Positions 1 through 9,655 of a stretch of 64,000 nt of DNA are shown piece after piece; the first letter of the stretch is position 1, and every line of letters starts with the position of its first letter. Both the position numbers and the translations under genes were made by a program. The DNA is from Pseudomonas marginalis (lineage in GTDB: Bacteria; Pseudomonadota; Gammaproteobacteria; Pseudomonadales; Pseudomonadaceae): NCBI RefSeq assembly GCF_001645105.1, contig NZ_LKEG01000041.1, positions 174,408-238,407 of the forward strand. Direction: 5' to 3'. A model generated the notes under the pieces. That model was not told where the DNA came from. It saw only the letters and a list, made by a program, of their open reading frames with translations, and ran no database searches.

Positions 1-222
1 CAGATGATGCGCAGCATGGTGGAAGCGGGAGAAGGCCTGGCGGTGGTCGACCCTTTCACCGCGTTCGGCGCACGCGAGGCCGGGCTGGATGCGTGCCCGG
101 TGTCGCCGCCAATCATGGTCAGCCTGTATGCGCTGACCCTCAAGGAGGGCGTGACCTCCCCAGCGCTGAATGCATTGCTGGAGATCGTGACGCAGAAGGC
201 CGAAGGCCTGTTGGCGGGCTAA
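1..222 (+). CDS. LysR-family transcriptional regulator, C-terminal end (partial)
   Basis: The frame is open from the first base and stops with TAA at 220-222, so only the last 73 residues lie in the window. The segment VEAGEGLAVVDPF followed by FGAREAGL reads like the end of a LysR effector-binding (PBP2-like) domain, where a conserved V-x-x-G-x-G-h-x-h-V-D-P stretch lines the second subdomain. The helix-turn-helix part is outside the window, so the target cannot be inferred. The stop overlaps by four bases with the convergent acetyltransferase gene. Family assignment rests on about 70 residues and is moderately sure. Confidence 0.6.
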   Translation, partial: QMMRSMVEAGEGLAVVDPFTAFGAREAGLDACPVSPPIMVSLYALTLKEGVTSPALNALLEIVTQKAEGLLAG

Positions 223-806
223 GCCTTGTCGACTTCGCTCTTGAACAGCCGATACCAGAAAATCGCCACTTCGCGGGTTTGCGGATCAATGCCGCGATAG
301 CGCAGGTGGTCGATGCCGCCCATCACGTAGCCGCAGCGCTCGTACAAACGGCAGGCCCCGAGGTTGTTGTTCTGGGTTTCCAGCATCATGCCGGGCAGGT
401 TTTTCTTGCGGCTCCAGAACTGCGCCACATCCAGCAGCGCCTTGGCCACGCCATGGCGCCGGGCGGGCAAGGCCACAGCCAATTCGTCGACATGGGCAAA
501 GCCGTTCCAATTGGTGCTGACCACGATGTGTCCTACCGGGCGGTCGTCCAGGTAGGCCATGAAGATCGCGCTGTCGGGCGCGTCGCGAAAACTGGCGAAC
601 TCTTCCGGATCGATGCCATAGCACTTGCGGTACGGCAAGATGCGCTCCACAGGCCATTGATCGACCCGCTTGCCCATCTGCGGCTCACCGTAGGCGCTGA
701 CTTCAAAGCTGAAATCATTGCCCCACACATAGGCGTCAAAGCCTTCGTCGGCGACCCGTACACTGAGCCCTGGATACTTCGGGTTCATTACAGCTTGCAT
801 AAACAT
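219..806 (-). CDS. GNAT-family N-acetyltransferase
   Basis: A 195-residue cytoplasmic protein of the GCN5-related acetyltransferase fold. The acetyl-CoA binding motif is visible around residues 110-125 (ELAVALPARRHGVAKALL), followed by the C-terminal pattern NNNLGACRLYERCGY that closes the fold. I chose the ATG at 806 because AAGGG stands six bases before it and the upstream decarboxylase stops at 809-811, only two bases away. The two genes are therefore probably co-transcribed and translationally coupled. Residues 40-60 resemble streptothricin/aminoglycoside-type GNATs. The substrate is unknown; a polyamine or amino-acid derivative would fit the neighbour, but that is inference. Confidence 0.8.
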   Translation of the reverse strand: MFMQAVMNPKYPGLSVRVADEGFDAYVWGNDFSFEVSAYGEPQMGKRVDQWPVERILPYRKCYGIDPEEFASFRDAPDSAIFMAYLDDRPVGHIVVSTNWNGFAHVDELAVALPARRHGVAKALLDVAQFWSRKKNLPGMMLETQNNNLGACRLYERCGYVMGGIDHLRYRGIDPQTREVAIFWYRLFKSEVDKA

Positions 807-808
807 TC

Positions 809-3064
809 TTAACCCTTGATGCAATCGACGGTGTAACAACGACCACTGCCGTCATCTTCGTGTTGTAACCCATGAACATCGGCGACAAAACCGGGGAAAC
901 TGCTATCGAACGTCCGGGCAAAGGCCAGGTAGTCGATAATCGAACGCGTCGACTCGGTGAAGCGCTCGCCCGGCATGATCAGTGGAATACCGGGCGGATA
1001 AGGCACCAGCATCACGGCTGCGATGCGCCCTGGCAAGGCATCGATGGAAACCGCTTCCACTTCCCCCCTGACCAACTGGTCGTAGGCATCCGCGGGTTTC
1101 ATCGCGATTTCCGGCAGAACGGTATACATCCGTTTAAGGTGCTTTGCAGTGGCGTTGCTACGGTAACAGCTATGCAGTTGGTCGCACAGGTCGCGCAGGC
1201 CCAGGCCTTGATAGCGCGTGGGGCCTTGGGCAAACACCGATGGCAAACAACTGGCCAGGCTCACGTTGGCGTCGTAGCTGCGCTTGAACTCCAGCAATTC
1301 GGTGAGCAAGGTACTCCATTTGCCTTTGGTAATACCCATGGAGAACAGCACGAGGAAGGAATACAACCCGGTCTTTTCCACCACCAGACCACGCTCCCAG
1401 AGGAACTTGCTGACCACGGCAGCCGGAATCCCGCAATCGCTCAGGGCGCCGCCGGCGTTGAGGCCGGGCATCACCAGCGTCACTTTGATCGGGTCCAGCA
1501 GCACGTAGTCCTCGGCGACCTCGCCAAAGCCATGCCAGTCAGCCTGGGGATGCAACAGCCAATCAGCGGTGACGACCCGGTCGATGCCCGCCACCGACGG
1601 CGGTTGCCAGATGGTGAACCACCAATCCTCGGCGGCAATGTGCTGGCGCAAGTTGGCCAGCGCCCGACGGAAGCTCAGGGCTTCGTCGAACATTTCCTGC
1701 AACAGCGAACGCCCGGCCGGACCTTCCATCATCGCCGAGGCCACATCCAGCGAAGCAATGATGCTGTACTGCGGCGACGTCGAGATATGCATCATGAAGG
1801 CTTCGTTGAAACGGTCACGGTCCAACTGACGCGCGCCGCCGTCCTGCACGTGGATCATCGAAGCCTGGCTGAACGCGGCCAGCAGTTTGTGGGTGGAGTG
1901 GGTGGTGAACACCAGCGGGCTGTCCGGCGTGCGCGAAGTGCCCATGCCGTAGCGCCCGGCGAAGAACTCATGAAACGCCGCGTAGGCGTACCAGGCCTCA
2001 TCAAAATGCAGCACCTCGACGCTGTTGCCCAATTGCTGCTTGATCAACTCGGCGTTGTAGCACAGGCCGTCATAGGTGGAATTGGTGACCACGGCCATCT
2101 TGACCTTGGGCGCCCGGCCACGGGTCAACGGGCTGGCGTCGATCTTGGCGCGGATCGACTCGGGGCTGAATTCGCTCAAGGGAATCGGGCCGATGATCCC
2201 CAGTTCGTTGCGCTCCGGGCACAGGTACAACGGGATGGCGCCGGTCATGATGATCGAGTGCAACACCGACTTGTGACAGTTGCGGTCCACCAGCACCAGG
2301 TCATCGCGCCCGACCATGGAATGCCACACGATCTTGTTGGCGGTGGACGTGCCGTTGATCACGAAGAAGGTGTGGTCCGCGCCAAAGTTGCGGGCGGCGC
2401 GGGCCTCGGCTTCGGCCAGCGGCCCGGTGTGGTCCAGCAGCGAGCCCAACTCGGGCACCGACACCGATAAGTCCGAACGCAGGGTGTTTTCCCGGAAAAA
2501 TTGATGAAACGCCTGCCCCACCGGGCTTTTGCGGTAGGCCACGCCGCCGCCATGGCCGGGGGTGTGCCAGGAATAGTTGGAATCAGCGGTGTGCTGCACC
2601 AGCGCCTTGAAGAACGGCGGCAACAGGCCATCCAAGTAAGTGCGCGCCGCACGGGCAACTTGCCGGGCGAGAAACGGCACGGTGTCTTCGAACAGGTACA
2701 GAATGCCGCGCAGTTGGTTAAGCTCGCTCATGGCGTCGGCCGGCGCATTTTCCAGGGTGACTTGCTCGCCCAGGGCAAAGATCGGCAGATTCGGCGCCCG
2801 CAGCCGCGCGAGCCGGATCAGCTCGACCATGTTCTGCAACAGATGGGTATTCTCGCCCGCGCCTTCGGCGGCGATCAGCATGCACGCCAGGCCATGATGG
2901 GTGGAGGCCACCAGCCGGCCCTCGGCGTAGTCCACTGCCGAGAAAATACTGAAGCCCTCCTGTTCCAGCTCTCGAGCGATGCCTCGGACCCGGTCACCGG
3001 CGACGGTGTCGGCCTTGATGTCGCGGTGCACGATAAGGACGGGGAACTTCAGGTCTTTGTACAT
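809..3064 (-). CDS. ldcA: Orn/Lys/Arg decarboxylase (lysine decarboxylase LdcA-like)
   Basis: A 751-residue PLP-dependent, fold-type I basic amino acid decarboxylase. Residues 1-130 form the receiver-like wing domain, and the core starts near 165 with SWHTPGHGGG. The Schiff-base lysine is K393 in THSTHKLL, and DEAW at 355-358 supplies the aspartate that pairs with the pyridinium nitrogen. The length and the neighbours (dnaQ, rnhA, gloB, mltD) match P. aeruginosa PA1818, which is known as lysine decarboxylase LdcA in the lysine-to-cadaverine route. The sequence alone does not separate lysine from arginine specificity. A REP-like hairpin lies between this gene and dnaQ, suggesting its own promoter. 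The acetyltransferase follows after two bases. Confidence 0.85.
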   Translation of the reverse strand: MYKDLKFPVLIVHRDIKADTVAGDRVRGIARELEQEGFSIFSAVDYAEGRLVASTHHGLACMLIAAEGAGENTHLLQNMVELIRLARLRAPNLPIFALGEQVTLENAPADAMSELNQLRGILYLFEDTVPFLARQVARAARTYLDGLLPPFFKALVQHTADSNYSWHTPGHGGGVAYRKSPVGQAFHQFFRENTLRSDLSVSVPELGSLLDHTGPLAEAEARAARNFGADHTFFVINGTSTANKIVWHSMVGRDDLVLVDRNCHKSVLHSIIMTGAIPLYLCPERNELGIIGPIPLSEFSPESIRAKIDASPLTRGRAPKVKMAVVTNSTYDGLCYNAELIKQQLGNSVEVLHFDEAWYAYAAFHEFFAGRYGMGTSRTPDSPLVFTTHSTHKLLAAFSQASMIHVQDGGARQLDRDRFNEAFMMHISTSPQYSIIASLDVASAMMEGPAGRSLLQEMFDEALSFRRALANLRQHIAAEDWWFTIWQPPSVAGIDRVVTADWLLHPQADWHGFGEVAEDYVLLDPIKVTLVMPGLNAGGALSDCGIPAAVVSKFLWERGLVVEKTGLYSFLVLFSMGITKGKWSTLLTELLEFKRSYDANVSLASCLPSVFAQGPTRYQGLGLRDLCDQLHSCYRSNATAKHLKRMYTVLPEIAMKPADAYDQLVRGEVEAVSIDALPGRIAAVMLVPYPPGIPLIMPGERFTESTRSIIDYLAFARTFDSSFPGFVADVHGLQHEDDGSGRCYTVDCIKG

Positions 3065-3156
3065 GAGTGCTTGTCGTCCTGAGGGCTATGCACTCAAGGG
3101 TAGAAGCTGGGAGTGGATGTGGCGAATGAAGATTTCGCAGGCAGATGGAGATCAAC

Positions 3157-3184
3157 GGTGGGAGGGAGCAAGCCCCTTCCCACC
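3157..3184. repeat. Degenerate single REP-like hairpin
   Basis: The sequence GGTGGGAGGG followed by its near complement CCCTTCCCACC forms a short palindrome related to the REP core seen elsewhere in the window (GTGGGAGGGGGCTTGC). It lies in the 141-base gap between dnaQ and the decarboxylase, with only one arm of what would be a REPIN pair. Confidence 0.6.
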
Positions 3185-3205
3185 TTTGGATTGCGTGCAG
3201 CCAGG

Positions 3206-3952
3206 CTATTGCTGGGTCAGTTGAGTCCACAACGCCGGCGCACCCGCCGACTTGGCAATCGCTTCCAACCTTGCCGCATGCTCGGCCAAGTCTTGCTCAC
3301 TGGCACGAATAATAGGCGTGGGCTTGCGATCAGCCGGCAGCCGGCGGATTTCCGAAGGACGGTTACCCGAGCCTTCCGCCGAGCCCGTGCCATCCGACGC
3401 GTTGCCCGCCAGGGACAGGCTGGTCTGCCCGCCGGTCATGGTCAGGTAGACGTCGGCGAGGATCTCGGAGTCAAGCAAGGCGCCGTGCAGTTCACGGCCG
3501 GAGTTGTCGACGCCATAACGTTTGCACAAGGCATCGAGGCTGTTGCGCTGGCCGGGGTGACGCTCACGGGCCATCATCAAGGTGTCGAGGATCGAGCAGT
3601 GCTTGGAAATGTCTGCGCGATCGGTCTGCCCCATCAGGGCGAATTCGTTGTTGATGAAGCCGACGTCGAACGCCGCGTTATGGATGATCAACTGGGCGCC
3701 GTTGATGAATTCGAAAAACTCATCGGCGACTTCGGCAAAACGCGGCTTGCCCTTGAGGAATTCGTCAGTGATACCGTGGACGCCGATCGCGCCTTCGTCA
3801 CTGTCGCGGTCCGGTTGCAGGTAGACGTGGAAGTGACGACCGGTGAGGCGGCGACCCATCAATTCGACACAGCCGATTTCAATGATCCGGTGGCCGTCGG
3901 TCACCGGCATGCCGGTGGTTTCGGTATCGAGTACAACAGATCGGATGGCCAT
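3206..3952 (-). CDS. dnaQ: DNA polymerase III epsilon subunit (3'-5' proofreading exonuclease)
   Basis: A 248-residue DEDDh exonuclease that proofreads for the replicative polymerase. Exo I is D9-T-E11-TTG, Exo II is HNAAFD with D96, and Exo III is HGALLDSE with H156 and D161. Residues 180-248 form the flexible tail that binds the alpha subunit. The length is typical (E. coli 243). The gene lies 76 bases downstream of rnhA on the same strand; in many gammaproteobacteria these two genes are adjacent but divergent, whereas Pseudomonas has them in the same orientation. No strong ribosome site is visible, but the ATG at 3952 opens directly into the conserved N-terminus. Confidence 0.96.
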   Translation of the reverse strand: MAIRSVVLDTETTGMPVTDGHRIIEIGCVELMGRRLTGRHFHVYLQPDRDSDEGAIGVHGITDEFLKGKPRFAEVADEFFEFINGAQLIIHNAAFDVGFINNEFALMGQTDRADISKHCSILDTLMMARERHPGQRNSLDALCKRYGVDNSGRELHGALLDSEILADVYLTMTGGQTSLSLAGNASDGTGSAEGSGNRPSEIRRLPADRKPTPIIRASEQDLAEHAARLEAIAKSAGAPALWTQLTQQ

Positions 3953-4028
3953 CAGGGTTCAGCTCTCAACGGTGTGGTGTGCAGTGTGGTGTGCGTCAAC
4001 GGGCGCGATCTTAACACGTGAGTCGCCA

Positions 4029-4481
4029 TCAGCTCTGCTTGTAGCCGCGCACTTCGTCCACGCCCCGGTTGGCCAGCTGGTCCGCGCGCTCGTTGCCAGG
4101 GTGGCCGATGTGACCGCGCACCCATTTCCAGGTGATGTCGTGGCGATTGCATTGCTCGTCCAGCAGCTGCCACAGGTCGGCATTTTTCACCGGTTCCTTG
4201 GCCGCAGTCTTCCAGCCACGCTTCTTCCAGTTGACCATCCACTCGTTGATGCCCTTCATCACGTATTGCGAGTCGGTCACCAGCAGCACGTTGCAGCGGC
4301 GCTTGAGTTCTTCCAGGCCACGAATGGCGCCCATCAGTTCCATGCGGTTGTTGGTGGTGTTGGCTTCACCGCCCCACAACTCTTTCTCCACGCCCTTGCA
4401 CACCAGCAACGCGCCCCAGCCGCCAGGGCCCGGGTTGCCTTTGCAGGCGCCATCGGTGAAGAGTTCTACGCTATCGGTCAT
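4029..4481 (-). CDS. rnhA: Ribonuclease HI
   Basis: A 150-residue type 1 RNase H that degrades the RNA strand of RNA-DNA hybrids. All catalytic residues can be placed: D10, E48, D70 and D134, plus H124 in the flexible loop. The basic protrusion [15 protein letters not shown] (around 86-100) is the substrate-handling region of the E. coli type enzyme. The gene starts 18 bases after the methyltransferase stop and is followed by dnaQ, so the three probably form one operon. Confidence 0.96.
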   Translation of the reverse strand: MTDSVELFTDGACKGNPGPGGWGALLVCKGVEKELWGGEANTTNNRMELMGAIRGLEELKRRCNVLLVTDSQYVMKGINEWMVNWKKRGWKTAAKEPVKNADLWQLLDEQCNRHDITWKWVRGHIGHPGNERADQLANRGVDEVRGYKQS

Positions 4482-4499
4482 CGGTTACTCGGTATTCAT

Positions 4500-5270
4500 T
4501 CAAGAAGAGGGTTGCGCATCGCTTTGCTTGCGGTTGACCTTGGCCATCGGCATCGGCACCAGTTTGCCCATCGGCTCACGGCGCACCTGCTGCACCGGCC
4601 GCAGCCCAACCACGATCTTGCGCGCCACCAGCAGATAGAAGCCGCCACCCGCCAACTGCCAGGCACCTGCGCGGCGCTCCCAACCGGCCAGGCGGCCTTG
4701 CCACTTGGTCGACGCAAGCGGCGGACGATAGCACCCGAAGCGGCGTTTCTCCAGCGCGAAGCCCAGCAGGTTAAGCCAGTCGCCCACCCGCTGCGGTGAG
4801 ATGCAACGCGCCTGGCGCAGGCCATCGTGGGCGAACGCATGGCGCAGGCCCCAGCTGCTCCAGGGGTTGATCCCCACAATCAGCAAATGGCCACCCGGCC
4901 GTACGCTGCTCGCCGCTTCGCGCAGCAAGCCATGGGGTGACAGGCAGAAATCCAGGCCATGCTGCAACACCACCACGTCGGCGGCGTGCTCGCTCAAGGG
5001 CCAGGCCTGTTCTTCGCAGACGATCTCCACCCCCGGCAACGGCGCGCCCAAGCGCACATTGCGCTGCACTTGGGGCGCACACGGCGGCGTTTCGGCCGAA
5101 GGGCCGTAATGCACCAGATAGCCACCAAAGAACCGGCCCAGCTCGTCTTCGAGCATGCGCCGCTCTTCGTCCAGCAGAAATTGCCCGATGGGACCGGACA
5201 GCCATTCGCGGGCGGCGCTGATCAGGGCCAGCCACTCAGGATCGGCCTGGGCGAACGCTTTATCAGTCAT
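4500..5270 (-). CDS. SAM-dependent methyltransferase-like protein (class I)
   Basis: A 256-residue protein with the second half of a class I methyltransferase fold: [12 protein letters not shown] (strand 4) and [20 protein letters not shown] (strand 5) around residues 108-145. The glycine-rich SAM loop is not obvious in the first 90 residues, so binding of SAM is likely but not proven. The ATG at 5270 is preceded by GGAG with a six-base spacer. It is the first gene of the methyltransferase-rnhA-dnaQ group and is divergent from gloB. The homologous position in P. aeruginosa (PA1814) holds a conserved methyltransferase of unknown substrate. The C-terminal 40 residues are basic and proline-rich. 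Confidence 0.8.
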   Translation of the reverse strand: MTDKAFAQADPEWLALISAAREWLSGPIGQFLLDEERRMLEDELGRFFGGYLVHYGPSAETPPCAPQVQRNVRLGAPLPGVEIVCEEQAWPLSEHAADVVVLQHGLDFCLSPHGLLREAASSVRPGGHLLIVGINPWSSWGLRHAFAHDGLRQARCISPQRVGDWLNLLGFALEKRRFGCYRPPLASTKWQGRLAGWERRAGAWQLAGGGFYLLVARKIVVGLRPVQQVRREPMGKLVPMPMAKVNRKQSDAQPSS

Positions 5271-5335
5271 TGCATTCTCCAACTCGCCTAGACGTTCTAA
5301 GATGCACCAATGTGTTCAGCTTGGCGAATCGAAGA

Positions 5336-6103
5336 ATGATACAGATCAGTGCCCTGCCCGCCTTCACCGATAACTACATCTGGTTGTTACAGGACCCGCA
5401 CACCCAACGCTGCGCCGTGGTCGACCCCGGCGATGCCGCCCCCGTGCTGGACTGGCTCGAACAGCATCCAGGCTGGGCCCTCAGCGACATCCTGGTCACC
5501 CACCATCACCATGATCATGTTGGTGGCGTCGAACAGCTCAAAGGCGCTACCGACGCCAAGGTCTACGGCCCGGCCAACGAGAAGATCCCCGCAAGGGATG
5601 TGGCCTTGAACGATAACGACCGCATCACGGTACTCGGCTGGGACTTCGACATTTATACAGTGCCCGGCCACACCCTGGGCCATATCGCCTTTTATCACAC
5701 CGGCGTGCTGCTGTGCGGCGACACCCTGTTCGCCGCCGGCTGCGGGCGCCTGTTCGAAGGCACGCCGGAACAGATGTACACCTCCCTTGAACGGTTGGCC
5801 GCCCTGCCCGCCGACACACGGGTGTACTGCACCCACGAATACACACAAAGTAACCTCAAGTTCGCCCAAGCGGTGGAACCGGATAACGCCGATATCGCCG
5901 AACGAGTGGAAAGCGTCCGCCAACTGCGCGCCCGTGGCGAGATCACATTGCCTTCCAACCTGGCCCTGGAGCGGCTGACCAACCCTTTCCTACGTACCTC
6001 TGAAACATCCGTTAAACAAAAAGCGGACGAACGGAATGGCCGCGACAACCGCTCTGGGGCCGAGGTGTTTGCTAGCTTGAGGGCGTGGAAAGATAAGTTC
6101 TAA
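5336..6103 (+). CDS. gloB: Hydroxyacylglutathione hydrolase (glyoxalase II)
   Basis: A 255-residue metallo-beta-lactamase-fold hydrolase that converts S-lactoylglutathione to lactate and glutathione, the second step of methylglyoxal detoxification. The metal-binding motif THHHHDH gives H56, H58, D60 and H61. Further ligands lie in PGHTLGH and in CGDTLF. The C-terminal glutathione-binding domain carries [10 protein letters not shown]. The family start [10 protein letters not shown] at 5336 was chosen over a longer upstream frame. The promoter must lie in the 65 bases shared with the divergent methyltransferase. Confidence 0.95.
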   Translation: MIQISALPAFTDNYIWLLQDPHTQRCAVVDPGDAAPVLDWLEQHPGWALSDILVTHHHHDHVGGVEQLKGATDAKVYGPANEKIPARDVALNDNDRITVLGWDFDIYTVPGHTLGHIAFYHTGVLLCGDTLFAAGCGRLFEGTPEQMYTSLERLAALPADTRVYCTHEYTQSNLKFAQAVEPDNADIAERVESVRQLRARGEITLPSNLALERLTNPFLRTSETSVKQKADERNGRDNRSGAEVFASLRAWKDKF

Positions 6104-6201
6104 CCAGAAGCAATCTGATACGTAATTTCTGAATGGTTGACCGGAACCGAACGGGTTTCTAGAATCGCCCGACATTTTTGCCCGGAACTTACTTCCAGCC
6201 A

Positions 6202-7617
6202 ATGTCGTCATCTATTCGTAAATCCAACCATTCAGACGCATTGACCCGCCTGGCTCAAGCTGTGGCGGTGGCTGTGTCCGCCACGCTGGCGGGCTGCCAA
6301 TCAAGCAATTTCACCGCACAATCCACCGTGCAACCCAAGCCGAACCTTAGCGCCAAGATCAAGCAGAAACCCGTCATCTGGCTGTCAGAGAAGCCTGCAC
6401 CCGAAGTGCCCCAGGACGTCTGGGAACGCATGCGACGGGGCTTTCAATTGCAGGAAGGCCTAGGTGTCAACCCGCGCATCGAGCAACAGCGCCTGTGGTT
6501 CGCCAGCAACCCTTCCTTCCTGGAGAACGCCGGAGAACGCGGCAGCCTCTACATTCACTACATCGTCGAACGCCTTGAAGAACGCAACATGCCCCTGGAG
6601 CTGGCGCTGCTGCCGGTGATTGAAAGTGCCTACAACCCGATGGCCTATTCGCGCAGCGATGCGGTCGGCCTGTGGCAGTTCATCCCCTCCACCGGGCGCT
6701 ACTTCAACCTGCGCCAGACCCGCGCCTACGACGGCCGCCGCGACATCACCGCCTCCACCACCGCCGCCCTCGACTACCTGACCCGCCTGCACGACATGTT
6801 CAACGGCGACTGGCTGCTGGCCCTGGCCGCCTACAACGCTGGCGAAGGCACGGTGAGCCGGGCAATCGAGCGCAACGAGAAGCTCGGCCTGCCGACCGAC
6901 TACTGGAACCTGCCGCTGCCCCAGGAAACCAAGGACTACGTGCCCAAGTTCCTGGCACTGTCCCAGGTGGTGCTGGCGCCCGAGGCCTATGGCGTCAACC
7001 TGAACCCGATCGCCAACACGCCGTACTTTGAAGTGGTTGAAGTCAAGCAGAGCATGGACCTGTCACGGGTTGCCGCGCTGGCCGAGATCGACGAAGACGA
7101 ACTGTTCCAGCTCAATCCCGCCCTGAAACAACGCACCACCTTGGACGGTCCCCAGCATTTGCTGGTGCCCAGCTCCAAGGCGCAACTGCTCACCAGCACC
7201 CTGTCGACGATGAAGCCGGAAGAATTACTGGCGATGCGTCCGAAAAAGCAAGTATTCGACGAAGTCGAGACCGCTCGGGTGGCCGGCCGCAGCCGCAGCT
7301 ACAAAGTGCGCAGTGGCGACAACCTCACGCTCATCGCCAAGGCCAACAAGGTCGACGTGCATGACCTGCAACGCTGGAACAAGCTCAACGGCCAGGCCCT
7401 CAAGGTCGGCCAGACCCTGGTGATGCAGGACACGCGCAAGCTGGTGGCCAAGGCCGACAGCAAGAAGCCAGTGCAGTACAAAGTCAAGAAAGGCGACTCG
7501 CTGTACATCGTCGCCAAGCGCTTCAACGTTGAGATGCAACATCTCAAGCGCTGGAACCCGCGCACAGGCCAGGCCTTGAAGCCAGGGCAGATGCTGGTGG
7601 TATCAGGTCCACGCTAA
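6202..7617 (+). CDS. mltD: Membrane-bound lytic murein transglycosylase D (lipoprotein, two LysM domains)
   Basis: A 471-residue lipoprotein that cleaves peptidoglycan glycan strands. The lipobox TLAGC puts the lipidated cysteine at C32. The goose-lysozyme-like SLT domain spans about 115-260, with the catalytic glutamate E141 in LLPVIESAYNP and the GLWQFIPSTGR and AAYNAGEGTV motifs. Two LysM modules at about 363-405 and 418-462 (YKVRSGDNL, YKVKKGDSL) bind peptidoglycan. I prefer the ATG at 6202 over a TTG eight codons earlier. The gene follows gloB as in other pseudomonads; a REPIN lies directly downstream. Confidence 0.93.
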   Translation: MSSSIRKSNHSDALTRLAQAVAVAVSATLAGCQSSNFTAQSTVQPKPNLSAKIKQKPVIWLSEKPAPEVPQDVWERMRRGFQLQEGLGVNPRIEQQRLWFASNPSFLENAGERGSLYIHYIVERLEERNMPLELALLPVIESAYNPMAYSRSDAVGLWQFIPSTGRYFNLRQTRAYDGRRDITASTTAALDYLTRLHDMFNGDWLLALAAYNAGEGTVSRAIERNEKLGLPTDYWNLPLPQETKDYVPKFLALSQVVLAPEAYGVNLNPIANTPYFEVVEVKQSMDLSRVAALAEIDEDELFQLNPALKQRTTLDGPQHLLVPSSKAQLLTSTLSTMKPEELLAMRPKKQVFDEVETARVAGRSRSYKVRSGDNLTLIAKANKVDVHDLQRWNKLNGQALKVGQTLVMQDTRKLVAKADSKKPVQYKVKKGDSLYIVAKRFNVEMQHLKRWNPRTGQALKPGQMLVVSGPR

Positions 7618-7640
7618 GTTTCATGAACACTGGGGAACCA

Positions 7641-7733
7641 ATGTGGGAGGGGGCTTGCCCCCGATAGCAATGTACCAGCCAACAGATTCATTGGCAGGTC
7701 TACCGCTATCGGGGGCAAGCCCCCTCCCACATT
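7641..7733. repeat. REPIN (inverted pair of REP elements)
   Basis: Two copies of the GTGGGAGGGGGCTTGC core face each other across about 45 variable bases. This is the layout of REPINs known from the P. fluorescens group. It fills most of the gap between mltD and the first peptide-transport gene. Confidence 0.9.
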
Positions 7734-7825
7734 GGCCCTGCATCAGCCGACTGGCTTTTTCCAACCGGAACAAGCTGTTACTGTACCGATCATAAAGCCC
7801 AAGCCGCCTGGATCGGATCTCTGAC

Positions 7826-9655
7826 TTGAAGCGTCCCCTCCTTCTACTAATAAGTCTGGCCTTGAGCTTTGGTGCGAACGCGACGATTACCGAGAGCCAC
7901 GGTTATACGCAGTTCGGCAGCCTCAAGTACCCGGCCAAATTCACCCACTTCGATTGGGTAAACCCTGCAGCGCCGAAAGGCGGGACATTGCGGGTCATGG
8001 CATTTGGCACCTTCGATACCCTCAACCCCTATACCTTCAAGGGCTCAAGCCCGGTTTCCACGCCCAATTTCCTGCAATACGGCGTGAATGAGCTGAATGA
8101 GCCATTGATGGTCGGCACCGGCCTTTATGCGCCGTCCGGCGATGAACCCACCTCCAGTTATGGGCTGATCGCGCAGTCGGTAGAGTACAGCGAGGACCGC
8201 AGTTGGGTGGTGTTCAACCTGCGCCCCCAGGCGCGCTTCCACGATGGCAAGCCAATCACCGCCTACGATGTGGCGTTTTCCTATCGCACGCTGCTGACCG
8301 AAGGCCACCCGCAATACCGCACCAACCTGCAGGAAGTGGCACGGGTGGATATCCTCAACCGTCACCGCATCCGCTTTGTGTTCAAGCGCGCCGGCAACCC
8401 GTTGCTGATCCTGCGCCTGGGCGAGTTGCCGGTATTGCCCCAGCACTATTGGAAGAACCGCGACTTCAAGGCCACCACCTTCGAACCGCCGCTGGGCAGC
8501 GGGCCATACCGTATCACCCAGGTCAGCCCTGGGCGGCAACTGGTGTTCGAACGGGTCAAGGACTACTGGGGCAAGGACCTGCCGGTCAACCAGGGTTTCT
8601 ATAACTACGACAAGGTCGAAGTGGAGTTCTACCGCGACAGCGACGTGGCCTTCGAAGCCTTCAAGGCCGGCGAGTTCGATATCTATATCGAGCACCAGGC
8701 CAAGAACTGGGCCAACGGCTACACCTTCCCGGCAGTGAACCGGGGTGATGTGATCAAGGCGCAGATCGCCCACCAGATCCCGACCCAAAGCCAAGGCCTG
8801 TTCATGAACACCCGGCGGCCGACCTTCAGCCAGACCAAGGTGCGCGAAGCCCTGGGGCTGATGTTCGACTTCGAATGGACCAACCGCACCCTGTTCAGCA
8901 GCGCCTATAAACGCACCTTGAGTTACTACCCCAACAGCGAGTTCGCCGCGACCGGCGTGCCCACCGGGCATGAATGGCTGATGCTCTCGCCGTACCGCGA
9001 CCAGTTGCCGGCCAACCTGTTTACCCAGCCGTTCAGCCTGCCCCAGACCGACGGCCGCGGCATCCCCCGCGAGACGCTGCGCCACGCCCTGGCGTTGCTC
9101 GGCGAGGCCGGTTGGAAACTGTCAGGCCAACGGCTGCTGAACAAGGACGGTCAAACGTTGCGCTTCGAGATCCTGCTGGTCAACCCGAACCTGGAGCGCA
9201 TCCTGCAGCCCTACGTCGAGAATCTGATCAGCATCGGCATCGACGCACGCCTGCGGACCGTCGACCGCGCCCAGTACAAGCAGCGCCTGGATCAATTCGA
9301 CTTCGACATGATCCTGATCACCCTCAACCAGACCTTGAGCCCCGGCCTTGAGCAGTGGCAGTACTTCCACTCCAGCCAGGCCGCGATCAAGGGCAGCAAG
9401 AACTACGCAGGCATCGCCAACCCGATTGTCGATCACCTGCTGGAACAACTGCTGGCCGCCAAGACCCGCGAGGAGCAACTGGCCGCCGGCCGTGCCCTGG
9501 ACCGCGTGCTGCTGTGGCAGCACTACAGTATTCCCAACTGGTACCTCAACTATCATCGCTTGGCGTACCGCAACCGGTTCGCCTTTGTCACCACACCGCC
9601 CTACAGCCTGGGCCTGAGCGCGTGGTGGCTGAAAGCTTCGGAGAAAGCCCAATGA
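7826..9655 (+). CDS. Peptide ABC transporter substrate-binding protein 1 (NppA1/YejA-like)
   Basis: A 609-residue periplasmic SBP_bac_5 family protein. The N-terminus KRPLLLLISLALSFGANA is a typical signal peptide and can only be reached from the TTG at 7826; no in-frame ATG or GTG precedes it. The GYTQFGSLKYPAKFTHFDWVN opening (read in pieces: FGSLKYPAKF, HFDWVNP) and GSGPYRI are typical of YejA-type binding proteins. It is the first gene of a five-gene operon and overlaps the next SBP gene by four bases (ATGA). The two-SBP architecture beside the dnaQ-gloB-mltD block corresponds to P. aeruginosa nppA1A2BCD, which takes up peptidyl-nucleoside antibiotics. The natural ligand here is unknown. 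Confidence 0.88.
   Translation: MKRPLLLLISLALSFGANATITESHGYTQFGSLKYPAKFTHFDWVNPAAPKGGTLRVMAFGTFDTLNPYTFKGSSPVSTPNFLQYGVNELNEPLMVGTGLYAPSGDEPTSSYGLIAQSVEYSEDRSWVVFNLRPQARFHDGKPITAYDVAFSYRTLLTEGHPQYRTNLQEVARVDILNRHRIRFVFKRAGNPLLILRLGELPVLPQHYWKNRDFKATTFEPPLGSGPYRITQVSPGRQLVFERVKDYWGKDLPVNQGFYNYDKVEVEFYRDSDVAFEAFKAGEFDIYIEHQAKNWANGYTFPAVNRGDVIKAQIAHQIPTQSQGLFMNTRRPTFSQTKVREALGLMFDFEWTNRTLFSSAYKRTLSYYPNSEFAATGVPTGHEWLMLSPYRDQLPANLFTQPFSLPQTDGRGIPRETLRHALALLGEAGWKLSGQRLLNKDGQTLRFEILLVNPNLERILQPYVENLISIGIDARLRTVDRAQYKQRLDQFDFDMILITLNQTLSPGLEQWQYFHSSQAAIKGSKNYAGIANPIVDHLLEQLLAAKTREEQLAAGRALDRVLLWQHYSIPNWYLNYHRLAYRNRFAFVTTPPYSLGLSAWWLKASEKAQ

Noticed and set aside
872..2470. Long plus-strand open frame (over 500 codons) opposite the decarboxylase
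   Set aside because: Its translation is rich in His, Gln, Arg and Gly without any domain, and it mirrors the codon positions of the real gene. This is the usual antisense artefact in GC-rich DNA. The same applies to the long antisense frames at 9601-11370, 16556-17935, 19826-21679 and 40078-41877.
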